A stretch of DNA of 64,000 bases from Papaver somniferum (taxonomy: Eukaryota; Streptophyta; Magnoliopsida; Ranunculales; Papaveraceae): positions 63,570,256 to 63,634,255 of the forward strand of contig NC_039364.1 in the NCBI RefSeq assembly GCF_003573695.1. The letters run 5' to 3'. The notes below the pieces were generated by a model. It was given only the letters and a program-made list of their open reading frames with translations. It ran no database searches and had not been told where the DNA came from. The position numbers were made by a program, and so were the translations under genes. Below are positions 11,880 through 23,414 of the stretch, piece after piece; position 1 is the first letter of the stretch, and every line of letters begins with the position of its first letter.

Positions 11880-12930
11880 TCAGCAACAAACCCATCTTTT
11901 AAATCCTCCATTTTCATCTCTCCATCTTACTTACATCTCTTGCATCTCTTGCATCTTCGTCTTGATCCATAACCTTGTGCTTTCGTTCTTATCACCACTC
12001 TCATCTCAAACCTATGATAATCACCATGCCTCTGCTAAGCTCAATTTCTTCTCGGATTCAATAGAAAACCCTAAATCTGAACCATTCTCTTTTGTTCATC
12101 TCCAACAATTTTTTTCTAACAGAATCGAGAACTTCTAGAGATGGAAGAATTGAGTTATGTGATGAAGATTTGAAGGAAACTTGAGTTAGGGCCGCCGTTG
12201 ATTGTTACCGAGAAGAAATTTGGTTTTGTGTAACTTGAATCAGTGATGGGGTTGATTAGAATTTGGTTCAGATCTGGATTTGATGAGCTGCTACTATTGA
12301 CTGTTGCGGATGAGAGAAAGGGGGAGTTAAAGAGAGAGATTGAGAGAAGATAATGAAGAAGAGGGGTCGAGAGAAGAGCTGCCGTCATCTGTGGAGTAGA
12401 GGTGTTCTTCAGCGGTGGTGATTGAGAGAAAAACAAATAGGAATTGGGTTCGAGTGGTTGAAGGAGGGTTATGCTTCGGAAAAAAAAGAAAGAAGAAAAG
12501 AGTGAATCCGAATGAAAATCGTGGACGGTTGAGATTGTATTTGAGATGCTCATACGGATTAAGAAAAGATCTTGACGACTGAGATTGTATTTAGGATGCT
12601 CATGCGGATTGAGAAGTATGTGTTTCATTTTGTGCTAATACGAGCTCATGTATTCAGTTTGATTATCAACCTTCGACACGAAAAAAATCCAAAAAAAATA
12701 TGAATAAATGTAGCACATTCTTATCGACATTTTGATATAAAAAAATCCAAAAAATGTATAAGATTAAAGTTGAAAAATAAGAAATCAATCCGATAATTGG
12801 TGTGTTTCTTTGTGCTTTTGTGCTTTCTCTTTGTGCTTCCGATTTGAATTTCGACTAGTCATACATGTCATGAAGTAATTTTGACTAGTCATACATGTCA
12901 TGAAGTAGCTTTAGTTCACATTAATAACAT
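11880..12930. other. Unassigned CACTA interior, possible NTRC leader and short direct repeats
   Basis: 11880-12130 has CT-rich sequence (CATCTCTTGCATC...) like a plant 5' leader, continuing upstream of the captured NTRC start. A 157-codon minus-strand frame at 12155-12628 is Ser/Phe/Leu-rich with no family I know, so I do not call it a gene. Two near-identical copies of a GACTGAGATTGTATTTGAGA-like block occur at about 12527-12560 and 12573-12610. A 29-bp direct repeat, GACTAGTCATACATGTCATG plus flanks, lies at about 12852-12906. Confidence 0.5.
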
Positions 12931-13266
12931 GATATATCATCGAAATCGATAAAAATGAAGCTCAATGTCGATTCAAACTTCAAATGTGGTATAACGACAT
13001 ACAAACTATGAACCAAGAAGCTCTGAGAGGGTTCTGACTTCAAACTCAGCATGATACATCATCAAAATCGATAAATATGAAGCTCAATGTCGATTCGAAC
13101 TTCAAACTTGTTATAATGGCCTATAATCTATGAACCACGAAGCTCTGAGAGGGTTCTGACTTCAAAATTAGCATGATACATCATCGAAATTGATGAATAT
13201 GAAGCTCAGTGTCGATCCAAACTTCAAGTTCGGTATAACGACTTACAAACTATGAACAAGAAGTCT
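12931..13266. repeat. 122-bp tandem repeat (2.8 copies) in the CACTA
   Basis: Units start at 12931, 13053 and 13175 with GATAYATCATCRAAATYGAT and carry AAGCTCTGAGAGGGTTCTGA. The third unit decays as it meets the next array. There is no coding potential. Confidence 0.85.
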
Positions 13267-13271
13267 GAAAG

Positions 13272-15060
13272 TACACAAAAACGATGAATCCAACCATTTT
13301 ACTGGTAAGATTCCATGGAAATATTCTACGAATACTTAAACACACACCAAACTTGGTAAGAACGATGAATCCATCCATTTATAGGTAAGATTCCTTCGGA
13401 ATATTCTACGAAACCTTAAACAAATCCTATTTCTGCACATTGGATGCAAACCAGACTCCGAGATCGAAACCTGGCAGCGAGTGGACTACTCTAAGTCAGA
13501 AACTTGGTAAGAACGACGAATCCATCGATTTACAGGTAAGATTCCTTCGGAATATTCTACGAAACCTTAAACAAACCCTATTTCTACATATTGTATGCAT
13601 ACAAGGCTCCGAGATCGAAACCTGGCAGCGAGTGGACTACTCTAAGTCAGAAACTTGGTAAGAACGACGAATCCATCGATTTACAGGTAAGATTCCTTCG
13701 GAATATTCTACGAAACCTTAAACAAACCCTATTTCTACATATTGTATGCATACAAGGCTCCGAGATCGAAACCTGGCCGTGAGTTGACTACTGTAAGTCA
13801 GAAACTAGGTAAGAACGACGAATCCATCCATTTAAAGGTAAGATTCCTTCGGAATATTCTACGAAACCTTATACAAACCCTATTTCTGCATATTAGATGC
13901 AAACCAGGATCCGAGATCGAAACCTGGCCGCGAGTGGGCTACTTTAAGTCAGAAACTTGGTAAGAACGACGAATCCATCCATTTACAGGTAAGATTCCTT
14001 GGGAGTAGTCTATGAAACCTTAAACAAACCCTATTTCTCCATATTGTATGCAAACCAGGCTCCGAGATCGAAATCTGGCCGGGAGTGGACTACTATAAGT
14101 CAGAAACTTGGTAAGAACGATGAATCCATCCATTTACAGGTAAGATTCCTTCGGAATATTCTACGAAACCTTACCCTATTTATGCATATTGGATGCAAAC
14201 CAGGCTCCAAGATCGAAACCTGGCCGCGAGTGGACTACTAAGTCAGAAACTTGGTAAGAACGACGAATCCATCGATTTACAGGTAAGATTCCATCGGAAT
14301 ATTCTACGAAACCTTAAACAAACCCTATTTCTGCATATTGTATGCATACCAGGATCCGAGATCGAAACCTGGCCGTGAGTTGACTACTATAAGTCAGAAA
14401 CTTGGTAAGAACGACGAATCCATCTATTTACAGGTAAGATTCATTCGTCATATTCTACGAAACCTTAAACAAACCGTATTTATGCATATTGTATGCAAAC
14501 CAGACTCCGAGATCGAAACCTGGCCGGGAGTAGACTACTATAAGTCAGAAACTTGGTAAGAACGACGAATTCATCCATTTACAGATAATATTCCTTCGGA
14601 ATATTCTACGAAACCTTAAACAAACCATATTTCTGCATATTGTATGCATACCAGGATCCGAGATCGAAACCTGGCCAGGAGTGGACTACTCTAAGTCAGA
14701 AACTTGTTACGAACGACCAATTCATTTACAGGTAATATTCTTTCGGAATATTCTACGAAACCTTAAAAAAAACCCTATTTATGAATATTGGATGCAAACC
14801 AGGCTCGGAGATCGAAACCTGGCTGCGAGTTGACTACTCTAAGTCAGAAACTTGGTAAGAACGACGAATCCATCAATTTACAGGTAAGATTCCTTCGGAA
14901 TATTCTACGAAACCTTAAACAAACCCTATTTCTCCATATTGTATGCAAACCAGGCTCCGAGATCGAAACCTGGCCGTGAGTGGACTACTCTAAGTCGGAA
15001 ACTTGGTAAGAACAACGAATCCATCCATTTGCAAGTAAGATTCCTTCAGAATATTTTGCG
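13272..15060. repeat. 151-bp minisatellite (about 12 copies) in the CACTA
   Basis: Units recur every ~151 bp (for example 13501, 13652, 13803, 13954, 14105 and on to about 15000). Each contains TTGGTAAGAACGACGAATCC, TTTACAGGTAAGATTCC, ATTCTACGAAACCTTAAACA and CCGAGATCGAAACCTGGC. Short overlapping reading frames that look alike arise only because the unit repeats. The unit length is not a multiple of three and I do not call them genes. Internal arrays of this kind are frequent in CACTA elements. Confidence 0.95.
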
Positions 15061-15856
15061 GCTTAGTCACCTGAGCATTTTTTTTTGACATTATATTTTG
15101 TTTCACAACTCTTATAAAGGGTTATCTTAAAATTAGTATATTAAAGAACCACAAACTTGACAGAACTTGTGATAGTGTAGGAATGGTTAGTGGTGTAGAC
15201 TTTCATGCAGGAGGCTGAGGATCAAATCCCCCCATCCTCATTTCTGCCAACGTTCTATATTTTTACTTTAACAACACTTATAAGTGTTGTTATGCATTTT
15301 TATTAAGAAAAAAAAACAACCAAAACTTGTGAACGGTAAGGATGGTTGATGATCTAGACTTCCATGCAGTAGATTCATGTTCGAATCTCCCTTCCAATCT
15401 CATTTTTTCCAACATTCTATATTTTTACTTCAACAACACTTATAAGTGTTGTTATACATTTTTATTAAAAAAAAAGAAAAGAAAAAACAAAACTTGTGAA
15501 CTGTAAAGATGGTTGATGAGCCAGACTTCGATGCAGTAGGTTCATGTTCGAATCTCCCCTCTAACACTATTTTTCATCATCATATTTTGGTGTTCTTCAA
15601 CAACTCTTGTGAAAATTGTGATAGGCTTAGTCACTACCTTTATGGAACAGAGTTGTTATAGCTAAATGTCGTCACAACGTTTTTTCTTAAGGAGTTGTCG
15701 TTTGTTTTCTTAGCGCAACCCCTTGTTTCTAAGGGTTGGCAGTGATGATATATGACAACTCTTCCTTTGAAACCAGTTGTAAAACATATGACTTTCTACG
15801 ATGTTTAACGAAGAGTTGTAAATCTCCAGTTGTAGATGTATATTTTTCCCGTAGTG
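15061..15856. repeat. Right subterminal repeats, palindromes and TIR of the CACTA
   Basis: Three diverged ~165-bp units begin near 15154, 15325 and 15488 with AACTTGTGA. Two hold the perfect 20-bp palindrome ACAACACTTATAAGTGTTGT (15271-15290 and 15433-15452). Each unit also carries GTTCGAATCTCCC or GATCAAATCCCCC, which resembles a tRNA B box. The terminal TIR ends at 15856. Confidence 0.8.
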
Positions 15857-15987
15857 TCAAAGACTGAAGAAAACCCACAATTATCACAGTATCTTCGTGC
15901 TATCGGATTATCTTTCACTACAATTTGGTATAACGTTTCAACCTCATTAAAACTGCCTCTAAAGTTTATAGTCTGACTATCACTCAA
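15857..15987 (-). pseudogene. PMD gene, copy A, 5' part (upstream of CACTA insertion)
   Basis: The N-terminus MSDSQTINFRGSFNEVETLYQ through YCDNCGFSSVF reads from 15987 to the CACTA border and matches 25321-25194 of copy B almost base for base. The open frame runs a few codons into the CACTA TIR (DTTGKIYIYN...), which is an accident of insertion. It joins the other part across the CACTA, with the target TCA present on both sides. Confidence 0.85.
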
Positions 15988-16738
15988 ATTATTAGATACA
16001 TGTTGCCGATACTATTTCCAAAGCATGTAAATGTTCTTCCATATTCATACTACAATCAATAACAAAAGAAAAAAAAGAATCAACCACATTTTTATCATTT
16101 TTATCATCATTCATACAAATTCATAAATTTATCAACCACATTTTATCATTTTCATCATAATCATACAAATTATACAAATTCATAATTCATACAAGTTTAT
16201 CTTCATCAAAAATACTACAAGTATCATTTAATCTCTCATGTAATCTCGTATACAAATAATCTCACTTGTGGACGTAAGTTTAAACAAGTTTTCATCATAA
16301 TCATGTAATCTTTCATACAAATTATCATTCATCTTCATCACAAATAATCAATTTAATCCCCAAAATCAAATTTCATCATAAAAATTCAAATTAAATCATA
16401 CAATACTAGAAATATCATCTAAATCATCTAAATAACGAATACCAATCATCTAAAACATATCAATTTCATCAACAAATCATGATCATCGGGAAAAACAAAC
16501 CCTAAAGTTTCAAAATCTTACCCAAATCAATTTCGTGGACGGATTCGCTCTAAACCAATCTCAAAAGATTCCAATCGTGTTGATGTTCAAACCCTTCAAA
16601 CGATTTGAGACGAAACTCCCTGGAAATCCTGATCTACCACATGCATTTTTCGAAGGGTTTTGGGGTGAGGAAGAAATGAAATGGGAAGAAGAAGAAGAAG
16701 AAGATCGACCTTCTGTTGGGTTAGATCGATTTTTTTAA
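15988..16738. other. AT-rich PMD upstream region, copy A
   Basis: This low-complexity stretch of CAT/ATC runs (TTATCATTTTCATCATAATCATACAAATT) lies upstream of the PMD start on the minus strand and is repeated at 25322-25920. I see no gene. A 67-codon plus frame at 16535-16738 ends in a run of Glu codons and is not kept in copy B. Confidence 0.5.
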
Positions 16739-16945
16739 CGCTGAATGGTGCAGCGCCAGGCGCGGAATGATTCAGCGCTTTGATCGAGTTGACTGGTCAA
16801 GCGCGGGATGGTTCAGCGCTTGGCGATGTTCTGTTTCAGCGACTAGCATGCTAGACTAGCACTCCCATAACACTTAGGTGGTTTTGCTAGCTGACGTGGA
16901 TTACTAATCTAGGTGCCAGACTAGCTCCCCATAAGACTAAGTCTT
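16739..16945. repeat. CpG-rich CAGCGC motif cluster
   Basis: GC content rises sharply here. GGAATGATTCAGCGCTT and GGGATGGTTCAGCGCTTGG repeat between 16742 and 16835, followed by an imperfect direct repeat of GACTAGCACTCCCATAAGACTTAG (16850-16945). In copy B (25945-26170) the cluster is shorter and scrambled. It could be the terminal region of the element that carries PMD and Harbinger, but the opposite end is outside the window. Confidence 0.5.
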
Positions 16946-16946
16946 A

Positions 16947-18187
16947 GAAAGAAACCAGTTTCGAGGCATACTGATGTGTTTTTTTTTTTTTTGTAAGCAT
17001 ACCAAATGGTGCTTACAAAATAAGGTCAGTAGATAAAAAAGACCGTCACCCCTTATCCACCCATTTTTAATAATAGCAAGTATACCATTATTTAATTAGT
17101 GTTAATGACAATAATTAGATGTTAATAATTATTATTAATTAGTGTTGTTAAAGATTGATTTAAGCTAAGTAATTAGTAGAAAAAATATGTTTTTTGTGAG
17201 AGAGTGTGGGGTTTTGAGAGGATAAAGAAGTGAAAAAAGACCTAGGTTTTAGAGATTTATGAGAAATCTGTGAATTTTGTGATTCAAAATGGGTGGTGAG
17301 GAACTTTATGCTAATAATACACATGTATAGTTGTATAAGATGTTTAGTCTCCTTTCTTTGGGTTGAATTCATCAAAAATTTTGATTTTCGGAAAATTGTT
17401 TTGGATTCGGCTGAAAACTAAAGGTCGAACTTTATGCACGAAGACCCATTCAACTTATAAATTTAAAGCCGAACCCAAGTATTTGAATTTTGTTTATGGT
17501 TCGGCTCATTCAAACTCGTCTAATAGTTAGCCGAACCTTAAGTTTATTCTTTGTAGTTTAAAAGGCGACTTACAGTATAATGTTTGAATCAAAATTTAGC
17601 AATACCAAAACCATCCGAACATCAATGAATATCTAAACCTATTCAAGTCAAAAGTTCTGCCGAAAACCTAGCAGAGTCGAATCAGACGAACCTAATATTT
17701 ACCTAAACAACAACCTAGGTTCGGCTCAAATTATATTTTCCAAGATCAGCCGAACTGATCTTCTGAAAAAGTAAAAACGAAGAATAAGGCTAGGTTCGTC
17801 TGATAATTTTGGGCCGAACCAACATTTGTAAACCCTGCTTTCATCTTCTAAATCCTTTTGAATCGATCAAACAAAACGAAAATAGTCAAAAACAAAATGA
17901 GTTTGTTGCAAATACCTTCTAATATGCATCTGAGAGCAATCGCGAGTTGGATTTCGCACTCAAATGTCTTTAGTTTTGATTTTAATCCATGATCAAAATA
18001 TTTTCATCGAAAGAAATGAATATGTTTTTAATTAGTTTTAGATTAATTTCTTAATAAAATTGAAGGGTATTTAAGTAATTTAATCTAACTAAAGGATAAC
18101 CTAGTAATACCATCATGGCTTGGACACCCCTTATAAGCATACCCAAGATAGTATCATCATTTAGTATGCCTCAAAACAGGTTTCTTT
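16947..18187. mobile_element. Non-autonomous TIR element, copy A
   Basis: The left end AAAGAAACCAGTTTCGAGGC plus ATACT (from 16948) is inverted at the right end (about 18163-18189, complement AAAGAAACCTGTTTTGAGGC plus ATACT), about 23 of 25 matching. Second-level inverted blocks with GTAAGCATACC/GGGTATGCTTA lie just inside. The flanks read TCTTA and TAGAT, so a TA or TTA target duplication is possible but ambiguous. The interior holds about nine AGCCGAAC/GTTCGGCT motifs (17408-17820) in both orientations. A 71-codon minus frame at 17160-17375 is kept in both copies, but they are recent duplicates, so I do not count that as selection. No transposase is seen. Confidence 0.65.
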
Positions 18188-18283
18188 AGATATTCATTAG
18201 ACATATGCACTTACTAGGTTCAAGAATAAATTAAGATATTTATCGACTACATAATGTTATTTTATATTATAGAGATGTAACAT

Positions 18284-19469
18284 ACTATAATTAATTTAAT
18301 TGAAAACATACAATCAAATTTACCACAAAAGTGATTAATTTAATTGGCCATGCTCGACATAAGAGAACTTACAGAGCCTCACAGTATAAACATAAAAATA
18401 TGGATCAGGGAAGATCAATACTGCGGAATACACAAGGATTCATTCTATTTTCCATCACTATTCGCACAATGACATACAATAGACATAATCCTTGTAAACA
18501 AAAGATTTTAACCTATCTTCCATCAATAAATGACATAATAGGCTTAACTTTGTATTGTCAAAAGTTCATCATTATTTTATCTATATATGCATATCGACAT
18601 ATGAAAGACTTAACTTTTGACAAGGTATGGGACAATCATAGTTCACGGACGCAAGCACATATATCCCATAACAAATTGCAATATATAAAACCATAAAGAT
18701 TAATACTGCAAAAACAATATTTTCCCTTTGAAGGTAGAATCTATCTTTTTCGCACGTATTTACACCAAGAGTGGTTACCAAAGGCGTATAAAAAGATTTT
18801 CTTAACAAAGAAGAACATACAAAGTCATTAAAGACCATGCATCATAGTTCACATAAGATGATTGTGAACATTCAAGAATCCCATAGCAATGTGTACTACT
18901 GCCTATTCTTGAACTTCCTTCTTTGTGATTCACCAACATCATTCTTGTAAAAGCTACAAATGAGCTTATAAGATAATTATTCCAAGAATCCAAGTGCCCA
19001 AGTCCAACAGAAGTAGAACAAGTGCGACGAAACAGAGCAAATTACTCAACAATAAGATACGGTATAAATACCAACCTCAACTCATTAAAATTCAAAAATT
19101 CTCATCACCATTTTGAAGAGAATTCAAATAGGAAGAGAATGAAAAAAAATGAGCTCATTCTGAGTTCGGACGAAGAAGTTACGACCAAAACAAATTTACC
19201 GAATATCGACGTCAAGTATGCATACGGGTTTGCCAACGAATTTTCGTATCCTGGAACAGTATGCAAACGGGTATGCGTACTTAAACCCATGTATTTTGAT
19301 ATTAAATGATGTTATGCATACCTGGTAGGTGTACCATGAAGTCCAAACATCCCGAACTACTATTTTCAAACCTGAACGTTTAAGAACCTTAAACACATAT
19401 CAAGTTAGGTAGAAATGAACAATAAGCAAGGTACATGGATCATTATAAGTACTCTAAGCAAATAAAAAC
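18284..19469 (-). mobile_element. Retroelement internal fragment (R2-like 3' region) between the two duplicated blocks
   Basis: This 1.2-kb piece matches 42890-44068, the 3' non-coding interior of minus-strand element R2, nearly throughout. It lacks LTRs at both sides. Its left edge abuts the end of copy A. Its right edge joins copy B within AAATAAAAACACATATGG, with ACAT shared by both parents. It contains CpG motifs GTATGCATACGGG and GGGTATGCGTAC at 19216-19284. No gene is supported. Confidence 0.8.
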
Positions 19470-19849
19470 ACATATGGTTTTCGGATCATTGTGTAAGGGG
19501 GAGTGGTTTCCATGATCGAGATGGAGTATTGACTAAGGGGGAGCGATACATATCACCATAGTATTGTTGTTAAAGTCGTGATGCAATTGGACTTTGATGT
19601 TACATAATGATACTATGACACTGTATAATAACGATCGAGAATCTATATTTCTCTCATTGTTATAGCTACGGATCTTCAACAACGGTGGTGCTAAACTTAC
19701 AACCTTTGGGATCATTGGAGTACTTGGAAGGACGAAGATTTCAAGGAACGTCGAAGATTAGACTACGGAATAGGAGCCACTAAAGTTTATCTTTTTTGTA
19801 TTCCATATGTATTAATAGTTTTGTCACTAAAATTGACAAAATGGGAGAT
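19470..19849 (+). mobile_element. 3' internal end of the F1-type element in copy B
   Basis: 380 bases equivalent to 3620-4000 lead into the LTR. The polypurine tract is mutated to AAATGGGAGA. The rest of the element (5' LTR, PBS, ORF1, ORF2) is missing. Confidence 0.85.
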
Positions 19850-22255
19850 TGTTAGAGCATAGCTCGGTCGACCTCGCATGTGTTGTTATATCAAGCATGT
19901 TTGTCAGTGTTAGTGATCAAAACTATGAGTCTTGATTTCTAGTCTATTATAGCTAAGTCTCAGACTAGGATAGAAAAGTGTAGTTGAGCTCAAGGACTTC
20001 ATGGCGGTTCATCATACAACGACGAAGATCTACTCAAGGAACCGTGGAACTTCATCAACAAAAAGGTATGTGGAAACTTGAACTTATCTATCACTCAAAA
20101 GTCTATGTATTCTATATCCTACTTCTTATGAGACAAAAAGCCGTATGCTATATAGACTGGATCATACACATTTGACATTTTGAGCTGAGTATTCACTACT
20201 TATCTTTTTCTCGAAATCGTGTGTTGGTAAAGCGTTTCGCTTTGATCAAGTTTATCTTCACCTAGTGACGAATGTCATCAAAAGTTTCAATTACATTGAG
20301 AATTGCTCTGACGTGAAACAGTCTGTGAATAACGGCTATATAACGTCCTCTGAGAATGTCTCAGTGATTGGAATGAGAGTTTAGATTACATAACCATGTA
20401 TTCCTTAATCCGAAGTTTTCGAACTTTGTTGATTGAGAGAGACCAGAGGAATTGGCTTTGCCAAGTCTGCGAACTCAATTTGCGAACTCAGTCCGCGAAC
20501 TGATGGAAGTTCTCTTACCGAGAATTTCTGCTGGGATTTTTCAAAAACTCGTTTGCGTGTTTAGTCCGCGAAATCAGTCCGCGAACTGGCGGAAGTCTCT
20601 TTGCCGAGATTTTCTGTTGAGTTTGGAAAACTCTGCCGGTTACCTTAAGTCCGCGAACTTGTTTGTGAGCTTATGTGGTTATGATCTAAAGATGTGCTCT
20701 GAACATGAAACTTAAATTACTAAGGAACGCTTTATGCAAACCGTGGCTATAAAGTTCATGAGCCGATTCAATCGAATCGAATCATTCTTGTTTCAATTGT
20801 GTCTTGTGTAGTTACATAAGATCTCATAGCAATTGAACAACTCTCTAACTAGTTCATTTGAGTCAATTGAACTAGTTATGGTGAAGAAGAACTAGGTTAA
20901 TATGAATTGCTCATATGGTTAACCTTCTGGGTTAATATGTTGAACCAACATACACGTACACGTTTGGGCACGGTTTTCACAAACCCAGTAAACGTCTACC
21001 CAAGTGTGTGTGACAAGCTAAGTTTCCGATCTAATGGTTGAGAAATATTAGCTTGAATCTAAATCAGGTTTTCATCTAACGTTGAATATGGATTGCTTTG
21101 TAACTAAGGCAAAACCCTGATTTGAAGGCTATATAAAGGATACATCTAGCATTGTGCAAAACTAATCCTTACACGTCTGTGTGATACTGGTGCGCTCGCT
21201 AGAGTCGATTCTCCTTTAACCTTTGGTTTTCTTCTCTAAAACCAGGTTAACGACTTAAAGACTTCATTGGGATTGTGAAGCCAGACCGATACTACTTTTA
21301 TCGTAGTTGTGTGATCTGATCTTGCATCTTCTATCGTACGAGTACAATCTTTGATTGGCTTGAGATCGTGAGAGTTCTCCGATAGGCAAGATAAAGAAGT
21401 CACAAACATCTTCGTCTTACTGTTTGTGATTCCTCGACAAACCTCTTGTGTAGTCAAGAAGGATTGTTGAGAGGTGATTGATTAATCTGGGTTGTTCTTC
21501 GGGAATATAAGACCGGATTATCAATTGGTTCCTGTTCACCTTGATTTTATATCTTAAGACGGAACAAAACCTAGGGTTTTTCTGTGGGAGACAGATTTAT
21601 CCTTTGATATACTTTTCTGTGTGAGACAGATTTGTTTATTATTAGGTCTGTGATTTTGGGTTGCAACAACTCTTAGTTGTGGGTGAGATCAGCTAAGGGA
21701 ATCAAGTGCGCAGTATCCTGCTATGATCAGAGGCGTAGGAGTACAACTGTACCTTGAATTAGTGGGAGACTGATTGGGTTTCAATTATAGTCCAGTCCGA
21801 AGTTAGCTTGGAGTAGGCTAGTGTCTGTAGCGGCTTAATACAATGTGTATTCAATCTGGACTAGGTCCCGTAGTTTTTCTGCATTTGCGGTTTCCTCGTT
21901 AACAAAACTTTTGGTGTCTGTGTTATTTCTTTTCCGCATTATATTTTATATAATCGAAATAATACAGGTTGTGCGTTAAGATCATCAATTAGAAATCCAA
22001 CCTTTGGTTGTTGATTGATCCTTGGATATTGGTCTTTGGTACCGTCCAAGTTATTCCTTGTATTTGATAAAGACTCGCTATTGGTTTTATCTTGAGTAAA
22101 AATCAAATCAAGAGAGAGATATTAACTCCTTGAGATACTTTAACCTAGATTGAGTCTGACTGTCTAGTTGATTCTCTAGCAAAGTATTTCGGAGTTAGTC
22201 CATACAGATTGCTAAGCGAAATATTGGGTGGTGTTGTTAGACCCCCGCTTTTTCA
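19850..22255 (+). mobile_element. 3' LTR, copy B
   Basis: The 2406-bp LTR runs from TGTTAGAGCA to GCTTTTTCA and is closely similar to 4001-6373. A TATA box lies at 21129-21139. It is a little longer in U3 because of an extra GTCCGCGAA motif around 20560-20590. It joins the Harbinger fragment at exactly the same base as in copy A. Confidence 0.92.
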
Positions 22256-23160
22256 GTTTGTATGCTTGCACAAGACAACCATACATATGATATGATCCAT
22301 CTCCTAGGTAGTACCCCGTATTTTAATTTTTCCATTGATTTTATAATGACAAGGAGGTGCTACACCATTAAGTTCTCTATCGAACAAACCCGAAGCATGC
22401 AAGAAATTACAATCATTATTCTGCCCACCGAACCCAAAATAGGAATGCCATATCCATCTATCATATGTAACTACCGCCTGCAGAACAACCGTGGGAATTG
22501 ACTTATAGCCCACGTGGGATCCTGCCTGATCCAAAGGACATGCTCTCCATGCCAAATGAAAAAAATCCACACTACCAAGCATCCAGGAAACCTACGAGCT
22601 TCATTCTCTGCAAAAATCCTCTCAGTATCTTGAGCGGTAGGCTGACGAATGTATCGACCATTATAGATCCAAATAATGGCATCCATAAACTTCTTAGCAT
22701 AAAAGTAGATAGTGCACACTGCCATTAGTGTGTAATCATCTAGAGAATATGGTGCAATTCCTTTGGCAAAATGTTTCATCACGTCAACCATTTTCATATA
22801 TGGAGAATGACCAGGAATACCGCAAGCATCGGTTTTTTGACGAAAATCATGGTCAAAATCACAAACTTTCTCTAAAATTCTTAGAAAAAGGGAACGAGGC
22901 AAAGCAAACCGACCTTTGAACTTTTTTGGCCCATATGTACACCTGAAGTTGAAGTTGAAGTATTGATGCATCATCCTTGCATCGGCATCTACACGGTTTC
23001 TGTGAACCTTCTGACGTTCCTTTAATTCATTTGGGATGGGTTGATGTAGTCCTTGCCTCCTCTGTGACTCCAAAAGCGCAGCCAATGCTAAAACATTCTG
23101 CTCAGTATCATCTTCATCATCTAGAAGACCGAACAAAATTCTTCTCAAAGCTCCTTGCAT
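22256..23160 (-). pseudogene. PIF/Harbinger transposase, copy B, truncated
   Basis: The start MQGALRRILFGL at 23160 and the first ~190 residues parallel copy A. The nuclease region continues in the next frame after the shared one-base deletion: MLGSVDFFH (first Asp), RWIWHSYFGFGGQNND (Trp intact here, second Asp) and LFDRELNGVAPPCHY. The GYYLGDG motif is damaged by a further indel (reading NGKIKIRGTT). The C-terminus is cut by the LTR at 22255. The PMD gene lies 254 bp upstream on the same strand. Confidence 0.9.
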
Positions 23161-23174
23161 AATGTACCTAATAT

Positions 23175-23402
23175 AACAAAATTAAGACAATCCATTAAAA
23201 AAAAAGCGCTTCATATAACACTCCATAAATAAAGAGAAAAATAATACTTAAAACACTTCATAAAACACTCCATAATAAAGAGAAAAAACAATCCATATGT
23301 TTTCATAAAACACTTCATAAAAAAGAAATAACAATACATATGTTTTCATAAAACACTCCATAAAAAAGAAATAACAATCCATATGTTTTCATAAAACACT
23401 AC
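23175..23402. repeat. ~51-bp tandem repeat between Harbinger and PMD genes, copy B
   Basis: Four related units with AATCCATATGTTTTCATAAA recur here, equivalent to 7290-7512. Confidence 0.75.
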
Positions 23403-23414
23403 AAGTACTTTCAT

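Noticed and set aside
12155..12628. 157-codon minus frame in the CACTA
   Set aside because: Low-complexity Ser/Phe/Leu composition, no recognisable family, no splice context, and it overlaps a direct repeat. Kept only as a note.
13440..14979. A series of 60-80-codon frames with near-identical sequence (GKNDESI...RFLRNILRNLKQ)
   Set aside because: They arise from the 151-bp minisatellite read in successive frames. Unit length is not a multiple of three and there is no single long frame.
15325..15400. tRNA gene or SINE from the GTTCGAATCTCCC box
   Set aside because: No cloverleaf, no clear A box and no A-tail with target duplication; only B-box similarity.
16535..16738. Plus frame ending in a Glu-rich tail
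   Set aside because: Not preserved in copy B (a deletion removes it) and composed largely of simple sequence.
17160..17375. 71-codon minus frame kept in both TIR-element copies (also 26376-26591)
   Set aside because: The copies are recent duplicates, so identity is expected. No domain or start context supports it.
18331..18696. 121-codon plus frame, with relatives at 43001-43216 and 57089-57403
   Set aside because: These lie antisense in the 3' non-coding region of the retroelements, next to the polypurine tract. They diverge by frameshifts between copies.
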